This document shows, one piece after another, positions 1 through 6,686 of a DNA stretch of 18,870 nt (the stretch's first letter is position 1; the number at the start of each line of letters is the position of its first letter). The stretch comes from Dehalococcoidia bacterium (lineage in GTDB: Bacteria > Chloroflexota > Dehalococcoidia > Dehalococcoidales > W693), in NCBI GenBank assembly GCA_011170385.1, contig DUFE01000065.1, positions 1 through 18,870 on the forward strand. Direction: 5' to 3'. Made by a program: the position numbers and the translations under genes. Under the pieces are notes generated by a model that did no database searches, was not told the DNA's origin, and was given only the letters and a program-made list of their open reading frames with translations.

Positions 1-87
1 ACATATCGCCAGCCTTCCGGTAGCCATTAACCTGCAATGCCATAGTGCCCGTCACTGCGAGGCGATATTATAAGGGGGTTATTTATT

Positions 88-351
88 ATGGCAGAGCCAT
101 ATATAAGCGATAATGATATAAAGTTATTTAGGGAGCGAATTGATGCTACTTACGACTTATGCGAGAAGCATAGTATAAGACTTACTACAAAAGGTCATAT
201 TAGTGCTTTTAACCCACTCGATGTAATAATGGCAATTTCTATTGAGCGCCTAGATAAAAGCTCTAAAAGATTAAATTATCTCACAAAGGTTTTAACAGGT
301 TTAACTATTGTTTTAGCAGTTGTGGGAATAATTAACATCGTATTTTTATGA
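88..351 (+). CDS. Small tail-anchored hypothetical protein, AT-rich
   Basis: An 87-residue protein I do not recognise. The start is an ATG seven bases after a GGGGGTT ribosome-binding stretch (74-80). Residues 1 to about 58 are charged and hydrophilic, and residues about 65-87 form one hydrophobic helix ending at the C terminus (TGLTIVLAVVGIINIVFL), so it is probably anchored in the inner membrane with the N terminus in the cytoplasm. A short stretch before the helix (ERLDKSSKRLNYLTK) is amphipathic and basic. Base composition is clearly more AT-rich than in genes from 944 onward, and many codons end in A or T, which hints at recent acquisition or a fast-evolving orphan. The gene stands alone, with about 590 bp of gene-free DNA after it. 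No function is proposed. I am fairly confident that it is a real coding region. Confidence 0.6.
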   Translation: MAEPYISDNDIKLFRERIDATYDLCEKHSIRLTTKGHISAFNPLDVIMAISIERLDKSSKRLNYLTKVLTGLTIVLAVVGIINIVFL

Positions 352-520
352 ATCAGCTGTATTAACCAAAGCAATGCCTAACCTTACCACCTCTTCTACA
401 TCTAGCTTCTTTCATCCCCCTTTACGAGTATCTTTATGCCCGCCCCCAACAGCTTTTGGTCTGTGAAGGAACCGTCAAAATATAATATCGGGGAGATATA
501 GAAAGAGGGGGATAAAGGGG

Positions 521-588
521 GTGAGGTTATTATGGATGGTAATCTATCATTTATTTTATCTATTGCCGCCTGCCACCCTTTAAGGAAG
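521..588 (+). repeat. Intergenic repeat copy A, with mini-ORF
   Basis: This stretch resembles the nadB-nadC spacer at 17389-17449. The first 25 columns of the two copies differ at five positions, all transitions, and both go on to a TATCTATT block and a CCCTTTWAGGA-like end. Both copies contain a short ORF starting at the same ATG behind GAGGTT: 20 codons here (532-594, MDGNLSFILSI...), 15 codons in the other copy. Either this is a dispersed non-coding repeat or a degenerate leader-peptide unit. The shared ancestry is seen in the sequence; the function is unknown. Confidence 0.45.
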
Positions 589-656
589 GCGTGATAAAAT
601 AACCAGATGTGCTGACTATCGTGCGTAGAGATAAACTAAATATTTTACATCGGGTA

Positions 657-685
657 TTGATTATTGATGGCAAATGGGATAAACT
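657..685 (+). promoter_or_regulatory. Candidate sigma-70-type promoter for RNA at about 692-838
   Basis: TTGATT (657-662) is followed by a 17-base spacer and TAAACT (680-685). Each hexamer matches 4 of 6 consensus bases and the spacing is ideal. The predicted transcript start is near 692, directly before a strongly structured stretch that ends in a terminator. Confidence 0.4.
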
Positions 686-691
686 AGGAAC

Positions 692-838
692 CAGGAATAT
701 GAACAGCCAGGGCGCATCGTATTTAGGTTGGGCAGCCGAAGCAGGGGTTATCTGCTTCCGGCTGGTGACTACTTGCAGGAGCCATCGACCGGCAGACACC
801 GTCAGGCATCGGAGCCTGGCATACCTGTCGGGCTTTTT
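692..838 (+). ncRNA. Candidate structured small RNA or leader of unknown family
   Basis: About 147 bases between a promoter-like pair and an intrinsic terminator, with no good protein frame. The centre is a long hairpin: CAGCCGAAGCAG (733-744) pairs with CTGCTTCCGGCTG (752-764) around a 7-base loop, with one bulged base. The 3' end is a two-part terminator stem. GCCAGG (706-711) is exactly complementary to CCTGGC (815-820) inside the terminator, so the 5' part could compete with terminator formation. That would suit an attenuator or riboswitch acting on the gene at 944, but an independent small RNA is equally possible. I looked for signatures of 6S, SRP, RNase P, T-box, cobalamin, TPP, SAM and c-di-GMP RNAs and did not find them. 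Confidence 0.4.
789..838 (+). terminator. Rho-independent terminator, two-part stem
   Basis: The outer stem is CCGGCAG (789-795) with CTGTCGG (825-831), including one G-U pair. The inner stem is GTCAGGC (801-807) with GCCTGGC (814-820), with one wobble pair and the loop ATCGGA. It is followed by GC and five T residues (834-838). Confidence 0.6.
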
Positions 839-943
839 ACTGCTCCCCTGAGTAGTAACTGACACGGAGACTTTCTTTCAGCTTTTCAAATCAGGGCACA
901 GAGATAGCCTGCTAATATAGCAGGTTACCGGGGGGAGAAAGAA

Positions 944-1318
944 GTGAATACGACAAACTACAAGATAATAAGGCTCCGTCTGGAGAAGGACCGTAAGCGG
1001 TTGGCGGAGCAACTGGAGCAACTAAGAGCCAGCCGTCCGACGGAAAATCGGCGCGAGGGCAGTCCTTTCGGTAAAAGGGAAGAGGAGGCTACCGAAACCG
1101 CAGAGCTTGAGAATCGGTTAGCCCTGGAAAAGCGCCTTATCGACCAGCTGGCTGATGTGGATAATGCCCTGGCTAAATTTGAAAAGGGTAACTATGGCAT
1201 ATGCGAAAGCTGTGGTAATCCTATAGATATAGACCGACTGGAAGCGCTGCCTCAAGCAACGCTGTGTATGAGCTGCAAAGCGGCTCAATCGAAGAATGCA
1301 AAGACCAAGCAGTCTTAA
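944..1318 (+). CDS. DksA/TraR-family zinc-finger protein
   Basis: A 124-residue protein of the DksA/TraR zinc-finger family. Members bind in the secondary channel of RNA polymerase and modulate transcription, in some bacteria together with ppGpp. Residues 8-35 and 48-82 are charged helices that could form the coiled-coil tip, and the C terminus has a four-cysteine zinc site, C87-x2-C90-x17-C108-x2-C111. The start is GTG, chosen because GGGGGGAG (931-938) lies just upstream and the protein begins directly with the first helix. It is shorter than E. coli DksA (151 residues) and closer to the general-stress-type members of Gram-positive bacteria. Its end overlaps lspA by 23 bases, so the two are probably co-transcribed and translationally coupled. 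The family call is firm; the exact role (DksA-like or stress protein) is open. Confidence 0.85.
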   Translation: MNTTNYKIIRLRLEKDRKRLAEQLEQLRASRPTENRREGSPFGKREEEATETAELENRLALEKRLIDQLADVDNALAKFEKGNYGICESCGNPIDIDRLEALPQATLCMSCKAAQSKNAKTKQS

Positions 1319-1814
1319 GGCGGACTGGCGGCAAAAAGCTGTCTTTTTTGTCATTGCACTGCTGGTAATTACCGTCGACCAGCTAAGCAAGCTCTGGATA
1401 GAGCTGAACCTTGCCGTCGGCGAATCGCTACCAGAATCCGGTTTCTTGCGCCTCACCCACATACAAAATACCGGAGCCTCCTTCGGTTTCTTCCAAAACC
1501 AGACTTTATTGTTATCGATATTAAGTATAATCAGCATTTGCATTATGCTTATTCTGATTATCTTTATGTACCGTCGGATACCACTATTTAGCACTGCGAT
1601 CGCCAAAGTATCACTGGGGCTTATACTCGGTGGCGTGGCCGGCAACCTGATCGACCGGTTGAGCAGCGGCTACGTCACCGACTTCATCGATTTCGGCTTC
1701 TGGCCAGCGTTTAACGTCGCCGATTCGGCAACGGTCGTCGGCTCTATAATTCTGGCTTACATACTTCTTCGCTTGGCTATAAAAGACGGGCATCCGGATG
1801 GAGAAGACGCATAG
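1296..1814 (+). CDS. lspA: Lipoprotein signal peptidase (signal peptidase II)
   Basis: A 172-residue inner-membrane aspartyl peptidase that cleaves signal peptides of prolipoproteins just before the lipidated cysteine. Four hydrophobic helices are visible, at about 15-32, 70-91, 103-120 and 139-161. Family blocks are present: NTGASFGFF at 58-66, GGVAGNLIDR at 112-121, then VTDFID and PAFNVAD. The catalytic aspartates by family comparison are D129 (VTD) and D143 (VAD). The ATG lies inside the upstream zinc-finger gene, and the gene overlaps the RluD-type gene by 17 bases, the common lspA-rluD pairing. Several Cys-anchored lipoproteins encoded in this same window are likely substrates. Identification is confident. 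Confidence 0.97.
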   Translation: MQRPSSLKADWRQKAVFFVIALLVITVDQLSKLWIELNLAVGESLPESGFLRLTHIQNTGASFGFFQNQTLLLSILSIISICIMLILIIFMYRRIPLFSTAIAKVSLGLILGGVAGNLIDRLSSGYVTDFIDFGFWPAFNVADSATVVGSIILAYILLRLAIKDGHPDGEDA

Positions 1815-2694
1815 ATTTACCGTCGGCGAACCTGGCAGCCGCCTGGATACCTTCATCTCCGACAGGCTGCCAGAGCTGTCCCGTACCTATATTCAGAAGC
1901 TGATTGCCGATGGCTATATCACCGTTAACGAGCGGACGGTCAAATCCAGCCACAGGGTCGTTGCCGGCGAATGCATTGCAATTACCTTTCCGCCGCCATC
2001 ACCAAGCACCCTGGCGGCGGAGGATATACCGCTGAACATCGTCTATGAAGATAAAGACCTGCTGGTTATAGACAAGCCAGCCGGCCTAACTGTTCACCCG
2101 GCGCCGGGTAGCCCTGATCATACCCTAGTCAATGCCCTTCTGGCGCGTTTCGCCGATCTGCCCGCCGGCAGTGATTTAATGCGTCCCGGCATCGTACACC
2201 GACTGGACAAAGACACCTCCGGGTTGATGCTGGTAGCCAGAAACAGGGGTGCCCTCAACAAACTGGCCAATCAGTTCAAGGCTCGCTCGGTAACTAAAAC
2301 GTATCTGGTGCTGGTAAAGGGGCACCTGTCCCCGGAGAGCGGCTTCATAGATGCCCCTATCGGGCGCGACCCGCATAACCGCAAGCGTATGGCGGTGGTG
2401 GATGGGGGGCGACAGGCTCGCACTGAATACAGGGTAAAAAAATATATCGGCAGTTGTAGCCTGCTCGAAGTCAGGCTGGAAACCGGACGCACCCATCAGA
2501 TAAGGGTTCACCTTTCAGCTATAGGCTATCCGGTGGTCGGCGATACCACCTACGGCGTGAAATCTCAATTCTTATCACGTCAGTTCGTCCACGCTTACCG
2601 CCTGGGGTTCAGACTGCCATCCAGCGGCATATACGTTGAGTTTGAGTCCGACCTGCCGCCCGATTTGCAGCAGGCGCTGGAGAATATAACCTAG
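1798..2694 (+). CDS. rluD: RluD-type 23S rRNA pseudouridine synthase
   Basis: A 298-residue RluA/RluD-family pseudouridine synthase, which isomerises uridine to pseudouridine in rRNA. An N-terminal S4 RNA-binding domain (about residues 13-60, SRLDTFISDRLPELSRTYIQ) is followed by the catalytic domain. The catalytic aspartate is D137 in the HRLDKDTSG motif (134-142). Other family marks are DKPAGLTVHP (92-101), the TKTY motif, and ETGRTHQIRVH near residue 230. The length suits the family. Its start overlaps lspA by 17 bases, which implies coupled translation. Placement beside lspA and the S4 domain favour the RluD branch (helix 69 of 23S rRNA), but the exact target uridines cannot be read from sequence alone. 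Confidence 0.92.
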   Translation: MEKTHRFTVGEPGSRLDTFISDRLPELSRTYIQKLIADGYITVNERTVKSSHRVVAGECIAITFPPPSPSTLAAEDIPLNIVYEDKDLLVIDKPAGLTVHPAPGSPDHTLVNALLARFADLPAGSDLMRPGIVHRLDKDTSGLMLVARNRGALNKLANQFKARSVTKTYLVLVKGHLSPESGFIDAPIGRDPHNRKRMAVVDGGRQARTEYRVKKYIGSCSLLEVRLETGRTHQIRVHLSAIGYPVVGDTTYGVKSQFLSRQFVHAYRLGFRLPSSGIYVEFESDLPPDLQQALENIT

Positions 2695-2726
2695 AATGTT
2701 GTCCACTATGGTGATAGAATATCAAT

Positions 2727-3287
2727 ATGCAGCCATTGTCCGATAGGCGCGAGGAGATAGTTCGGCAGAAAAGGGAGATCCCCGCCCTTGAGTTCGCCGG
2801 TTTCTGGAGAAGGTTGGTCGCCCTCCTTATCGATGTCTTTGCCGTGGCTGTCATATGTTCGATAATAATGCTGACCTTTGCTCCGTATCACCGGTTCGAC
2901 TTTGGTCTGCTATGGAGCACCAGTGATATTCTTAGCGAACCGCTATGGCGTGCCGTACCCTATCTGATTGCCGGCAATGTGCTATCCCTTTTGGTAAATA
3001 TTACCTATTTCGTTGGCTTCTGGGTGTGGCGGGGGCAGACGCCGGGCAAAATGCTGCTCGGCATAAAGCTGGTGAGGCAGGACGGCTCGAAGGTAACCAT
3101 CGGCGTTGCCCTGTTAAGATACCTCGGCTATATCGTATCCGCTGCCGTGCTGTTCATCGGCTTTATCTGGGTAGCCTTCGACGACCGAAAGCAGGGCTTT
3201 CACGATAAGATGGCAGAGACCTATGTGGTAAGGATACCCGAAGCCCCCATCACCGCCCCGGCTGCCGGGCAGAGCGTGGGGGGGTAG
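2727..3287 (+). CDS. RDD-family integral membrane protein
   Basis: A 186-residue membrane protein with an RDD domain. The N-terminal 22 residues are charged and cytoplasmic. Then comes the typical FAGFWRRLVALLID block, with the signature arginine at 28 or 29 and aspartate D36 entering the first helix (30-52). Further membrane segments lie at about 76-100 and 125-150. The second signature block is QTPGKMLLGIKLVR (104-117), and the domain closes with DDRKQGFHDKMAETYVV. The family has no single assigned function; some members are linked to ion or solute transport. The ATG is 11 bases after GGTGAT (2710-2715), a weak ribosome-binding site. It lies 32 bases after the RluD-type gene and probably continues that transcript. 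The proline/alanine-rich C-terminal tail looks unstructured. Confidence 0.85.
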   Translation: MQPLSDRREEIVRQKREIPALEFAGFWRRLVALLIDVFAVAVICSIIMLTFAPYHRFDFGLLWSTSDILSEPLWRAVPYLIAGNVLSLLVNITYFVGFWVWRGQTPGKMLLGIKLVRQDGSKVTIGVALLRYLGYIVSAAVLFIGFIWVAFDDRKQGFHDKMAETYVVRIPEAPITAPAAGQSVGG

Positions 3288-3308
3288 AGAAAAGGTGGAT
3301 TAATAAAA

Positions 3309-4025
3309 ATGAAACTCCGCATTTTTTGCTTGCTGCTGGTATTCACCATCCTGTTAATACCAACGGGATGCCAGAACTATAAACCGCAGCTAGATGAGCT
3401 TCAAAGGCAATATGACGAGCTCCTACAGCAGAACCAGCAGCTCCAAGAAGAGCTTCAGGAAGCCCTCGATGAACTTGAACTGTATCAGGGCACGGGCATA
3501 AGGGTATATAGCGGTATACAACCCGGAGTAATAAGGAATGAGCTAATGGAAGAAGTAGTGTTGATAAACAAAGAGGCGACACGTAATCCTACCTGGGATG
3601 AGCTTATGTCGTTTCTTGGGCAGGATGCTACGGATTCCATGTTATATGGCCCTCAGCTATTATGCGGCGGATTTGCCGAAGCATTGCATAATAATGCAGA
3701 GAGGGCTGGGATAGCATCTGCTTTTATGGCGATAAACTTCGAAGAAGGAATCGGGCATGCTATCAATGCCTTTAATACCAGCGACAAGGGACTCGTCTAT
3801 ATCGACTGCACGGGAGATGATACCCATTCAACACACCTGCCTGGTTATATCTATATAGGTGATACCGGCAGCCATGATACAATAGCTTATCTTGAAATCG
3901 GAGAGCCGATTGGTCATATAAACATCGGTCTTTCTTACGGGCTTGACTACAGCGATTACGAGCAGTGGAAACTGGACGTACAGGCAATGATTGACAGATT
4001 CAACGAGGCAACCACCAACGAATAG
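3309..4025 (+). CDS. Coiled-coil lipoprotein with transglutaminase-like domain
   Basis: A 238-residue secreted lipoprotein. Residues 1-20 are a signal peptide ending in the lipobox IPTGC with C21 as the lipidation site, a substrate for the LspA encoded upstream. Residues about 26-58 are rich in Q, E and L in heptad spacing and should form a coiled coil. From about residue 95 the sequence has the layout of a transglutaminase-like cysteine protease fold: C119 in LLCGGFAEALHNNAERAGI, H150 in GHAINAF, and D166 in VYIDCTGD. In that superfamily the set acts as a Cys-His-Asp triad, so peptidase or amide-transfer activity is possible, but this is inferred from motifs only. The stop codon TAG is followed immediately, in the same frame, by an ATG and 30 more sense codons (4026-4121), so the protein may once have been, or may still be, longer. 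Confidence 0.72.
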   Translation: MKLRIFCLLLVFTILLIPTGCQNYKPQLDELQRQYDELLQQNQQLQEELQEALDELELYQGTGIRVYSGIQPGVIRNELMEEVVLINKEATRNPTWDELMSFLGQDATDSMLYGPQLLCGGFAEALHNNAERAGIASAFMAINFEEGIGHAINAFNTSDKGLVYIDCTGDDTHSTHLPGYIYIGDTGSHDTIAYLEIGEPIGHINIGLSYGLDYSDYEQWKLDVQAMIDRFNEATTNE

Positions 4026-4121
4026 ATGCAGCAGATTAAAGAGTTAAGCGACGGCACGCTGGGTACCTTCTGGCAGGAGGATACTACAGCGATTGTAAAA
4101 AGTATCGAAATATACTGGTGA
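4026..4121 (+). other. In-frame 31-codon continuation after the lipoprotein stop
   Basis: Directly after the TAG at 4023-4025 an ATG opens a 31-residue frame in phase with the lipoprotein gene (MQQIKELSDGTLGTFWQEDT and 11 more). It has no ribosome-binding site of its own. It ends in TGA 9 bases before the preferred gltX start. Its tail (TTAIVKSIEIYW) reads like the final strand of a folded extracellular domain. It could be a severed C-terminal tail produced by a nonsense mutation, a readthrough extension, or chance. Confidence 0.35.
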
Positions 4122-4130
4122 TTGAACTAT

Positions 4131-5630
4131 ATGGCAAAAGAAAAAGAAAACGTTAGAGTCCGTTATGCCCCCAGCCCTACCGGTTCACCGCACGTGGGTA
4201 ATATACGGACGGCGCTGTTTAACTGGCTATTCGCCCGCCACCATGGCGGCAGTTTTATTGTCCGTATCGAGGATACGGATGTCGCTCGTAGAGTGGAAGG
4301 AGCGGTGGACACCATCCTGGAGGCACTGCGCTGGCTGGATATGAACTGGGACGAGGGACCAGAGGTGGGAGGTGAGCATGGCCCTTATTTCCAGTCGCAA
4401 CGGCTGGAGCTTTATCAGTCCGCCGCCAAGCGTCTGGTGGAACAGGGCGATGCCTACTACTGCTACTGCACACCGGAGAGGCTGGAGGAGATGAGAGCCG
4501 AGCAGGTCAAACTGAAGCAACCGCCAGGCTATGACCGCCGTTGTCGTGGGCTATCAGCGACCGGCAGCCTGCTGAAGTTTATATCCGGTTCCAGGCGGGT
4601 AATCCGCTTTATGACACCACTGGAGAAGCAGACCTCGTTCACCGATTTGATCCGCGGCGAAGTAACGTTTGAAAACGCCAATATCGACGATTTCGTTCTG
4701 CTCAAATCCGACGGCTATCCGACTTACCACCTTGCAAGCGTCGTCGACGACCATGTAATGGCTATAAGCCATGTGCTGCGTGCCGAGGAGTGGCTATCCA
4801 GCACTCCCCGCCACCTTATGCTCTACCGGGCGCTGGGCTACAAGCCACCTCAGTTCGCACACCTACCGATGTTGCTGGGCACCGACCGCTCCAAGCTAAG
4901 CAAGCGTCACGGGGCGGTATCGGTAACCGAATATAAGGCGCAGGGCTACCTTGCCGAGGCGATGCTTAACTTCCTGTCTTTGCTTGGATGGTCTCTGGAT
5001 GATAAGACCGAGATTATGAACCGCCAGAAGCTTATCGACAATTTCTCCCTGAAAAGGGTCAGCCAGACGGCTGCTATATTCAACCGGGAGAAGCTGGACT
5101 GGATGAACGGCTTCTATATCCGCAGTCTCGACATCGGCGATTTTACCCGGCGGGTGATTCCCTTCCTGGAAAGAGATCTGTCGACTGAGATAAAGAGACC
5201 GCTCCCGGATAAATACGTCAGCCGTATAACACCGCTTATACATGAGAGAGTCAAAACTCTGGCAGATGTGACGGAGTTAACCGACTTCTTCTTTATCGAT
5301 GAGCTTGACTACAAGCCGGAGCTGCTGATTGTCAAGAAGATGAACCCGGATCTTGCGGTTAAAGTTCTGGAGACGTCGCGGAAAAGGCTGGGAAGGCTAA
5401 AGGAGTTTGACGAGAACTCACTGGAAGGCGCGCTGCGGCCGCTTACCGAAGAGCTTGAGATGAAGACGGGACAGGTATTTGGCACGCTGCGGGTGGCCGT
5501 TACCGGCAGGTCGGTAGCACCACCGCTGTTTCAGACGATGGCCGTTCTGGGCAGGGAACGCTGTCTGGATAGAATCAAGGCAGCGTTGAGAAAGCTGAAG
5601 GTGGCACCTGAAGAGCCCGAGGGTGAATGA
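4131..5630 (+). CDS. gltX: Glutamyl-tRNA synthetase
   Basis: A class I aminoacyl-tRNA synthetase of 499 residues that charges tRNA-Glu with glutamate. Where no GlnRS exists, such enzymes also charge tRNA-Gln for later amidation by GatCAB; whether that applies here cannot be seen. The HIGH-type signature is SPTGSPHVGN (15-24, with H21 and G23) and the KMSKS-type loop is KLSKR (255-259). A zinc-type cysteine set, C111-x-C113-x24-C138, sits in the acceptor-binding insert. The helical anticodon-binding region fills the C-terminal third, and length is normal for bacteria. I chose the ATG at 4131; a TTG nine bases upstream is in frame and possible. The ribosome-binding site is weak (GGTGAT, 4117-4122). 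The stop overlaps a possible upstream start of the radical SAM gene (ATGA). Confidence 0.97.
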   Translation: MAKEKENVRVRYAPSPTGSPHVGNIRTALFNWLFARHHGGSFIVRIEDTDVARRVEGAVDTILEALRWLDMNWDEGPEVGGEHGPYFQSQRLELYQSAAKRLVEQGDAYYCYCTPERLEEMRAEQVKLKQPPGYDRRCRGLSATGSLLKFISGSRRVIRFMTPLEKQTSFTDLIRGEVTFENANIDDFVLLKSDGYPTYHLASVVDDHVMAISHVLRAEEWLSSTPRHLMLYRALGYKPPQFAHLPMLLGTDRSKLSKRHGAVSVTEYKAQGYLAEAMLNFLSLLGWSLDDKTEIMNRQKLIDNFSLKRVSQTAAIFNREKLDWMNGFYIRSLDIGDFTRRVIPFLERDLSTEIKRPLPDKYVSRITPLIHERVKTLADVTELTDFFFIDELDYKPELLIVKKMNPDLAVKVLETSRKRLGRLKEFDENSLEGALRPLTEELEMKTGQVFGTLRVAVTGRSVAPPLFQTMAVLGRERCLDRIKAALRKLKVAPEEPEGE

Positions 5631-5656
5631 TCATCCCCGCTTGCTTGAGGTTGAAA

Positions 5657-6652
5657 ATGAATCCTTTGCAGCCCAGTTATATTTCCCTCTATAAATGCGG
5701 CGAGCTGGAAAAGCGGGCGGAGAGACTATGGCAGCGGCTGGCGTCATGTGATATTTGCCCCCGCGAGTGCGGTGTCGACCGCCTGGCAGGCGAGAAAGGC
5801 TTCTGTCATTCCGGCTATAAACCCATCGTCGCTTCCGTCTGCGATCACCATGGCGAGGAACCAGTGCTTTCCGATAGGCGCGGGTCGGGGACGATATTTT
5901 TCGGTAACTGTAACCTGCGCTGCCGTTACTGCCAGAACCACCAGATAAGCCAGGATTATGAAGCCCAGAAAGCCAACGAGACGGACTGCCATTCACTCGC
6001 CCGGTGTATGCTGCACCTGCAGAATGACCTCGGTTGCCATAATATTAACCTGGTTTCGCCGTCGCACTTCGTGCCGCAGATAGTTAAGGCTTTGCTGGAA
6101 GCTATACCGATGGGGCTGAAAGTACCGCTGGTATATAACACCAATGCCTACGATTCGTTAAAGACATTAAGGGAACTGGACGGCGTCATAGATATCTACC
6201 TGCCGGATTTGAAATACGCCTCCGATGACTATGCCCGCAAGTTCTCCAGAGCACACGAATATGTCCATCACTCCCGAAATGCCGTCAAGGAGATGTATCG
6301 CCAGGTAGGGGAGCTGGTGGTGGATGAGAGCGGCATAGCCAGGAGAGGGCTAATCGTTCGCCACCTGATATTGCCTAATAGAATCGCCGGCAGCCGTGAG
6401 TCGCTCCTCTGGTTATCAAGGGAGGTTTCGCCCAGAGTCGCCGTCAGCCTTATGTCGCAATACCACCCGATGCACAAGGCTTATAAACACGAGCTGCTTT
6501 CAAGACCCATCAGGTTATCCGAATACAATGAAGCGCTACAAGCGATGGAGGCAGCCGGGCTGGAGGAGGGATGGGCACAGAAGCTGACATCTCACCGAAA
6601 TTACCTGCCCGATTTTGAGCGTGACGATCACCCGTTCAGACTGGGAGTTTAG
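5657..6652 (+). CDS. PflX-like radical SAM iron-sulfur protein
   Basis: A 331-residue radical SAM protein resembling the uncharacterised PflX group, which is related to pyruvate formate-lyase activating enzymes. The SAM-binding cluster motif C85-x3-C89-x2-C92 lies in GNCNLRCRYCQNHQIS. An N-terminal set, C31-x2-C34-x3-C38 and C50 (CDICPRECGVDR...GFC), suggests a second metal site. The later block SQYHPMHKAYKH is typical of the group. I prefer the ATG at 5657 because GAGG (5647-5650) lies six bases upstream; an ATG at 5627 overlapping the gltX stop would add ten poorly matching residues. No glycyl-radical enzyme is encoded nearby, so the target is unknown. It is probably co-transcribed with gltX. 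Confidence 0.85.
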   Translation: MNPLQPSYISLYKCGELEKRAERLWQRLASCDICPRECGVDRLAGEKGFCHSGYKPIVASVCDHHGEEPVLSDRRGSGTIFFGNCNLRCRYCQNHQISQDYEAQKANETDCHSLARCMLHLQNDLGCHNINLVSPSHFVPQIVKALLEAIPMGLKVPLVYNTNAYDSLKTLRELDGVIDIYLPDLKYASDDYARKFSRAHEYVHHSRNAVKEMYRQVGELVVDESGIARRGLIVRHLILPNRIAGSRESLLWLSREVSPRVAVSLMSQYHPMHKAYKHELLSRPIRLSEYNEALQAMEAAGLEEGWAQKLTSHRNYLPDFERDDHPFRLGV

Positions 6653-6686
6653 CCGTACAGTATTATATATCAGGAGGGAACGAGCT

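Larger units (their letters stand above)
352..943. other. Long gene-free region with repeat fragments and a possible RNA gene
   Basis: No convincing protein gene lies in these 592 bases. Longer open frames on both strands at 560-865 run straight through strong hairpins and resemble no known protein. What can be seen is: CCCCCTTTA at 416-424 facing TAAAGGGGG at 513-521; a consensus TATAAT at 481-486 with a weak TTGGTC 19 bases upstream; a 20-codon mini-ORF at 532-594 preceded by a G-rich ribosome-binding stretch; a promoter-like pair at 657-685; a structured stretch ending in a terminator at 838; and a perfect 7-bp hairpin (908-914 with 918-924) just upstream of the next gene's ribosome-binding site. 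Confidence 0.6.

Noticed and set aside
692..838. Assignment of the structured RNA as 6S, SRP or a known riboswitch
   Set aside because: The conserved sequence marks of those families were not found by eye, so it is left unnamed.
609..851. 80-codon + strand frame and a 101-codon minus frame (560-865) in the gap
   Set aside because: Both run through strong hairpins and a terminator, have no ribosome-binding site and no protein-like composition.
4122..4130. TTG start for gltX nine bases upstream
   Set aside because: In frame and possible, but the ATG at 4131 has a better position relative to the only ribosome-binding candidate and gives the standard N terminus.
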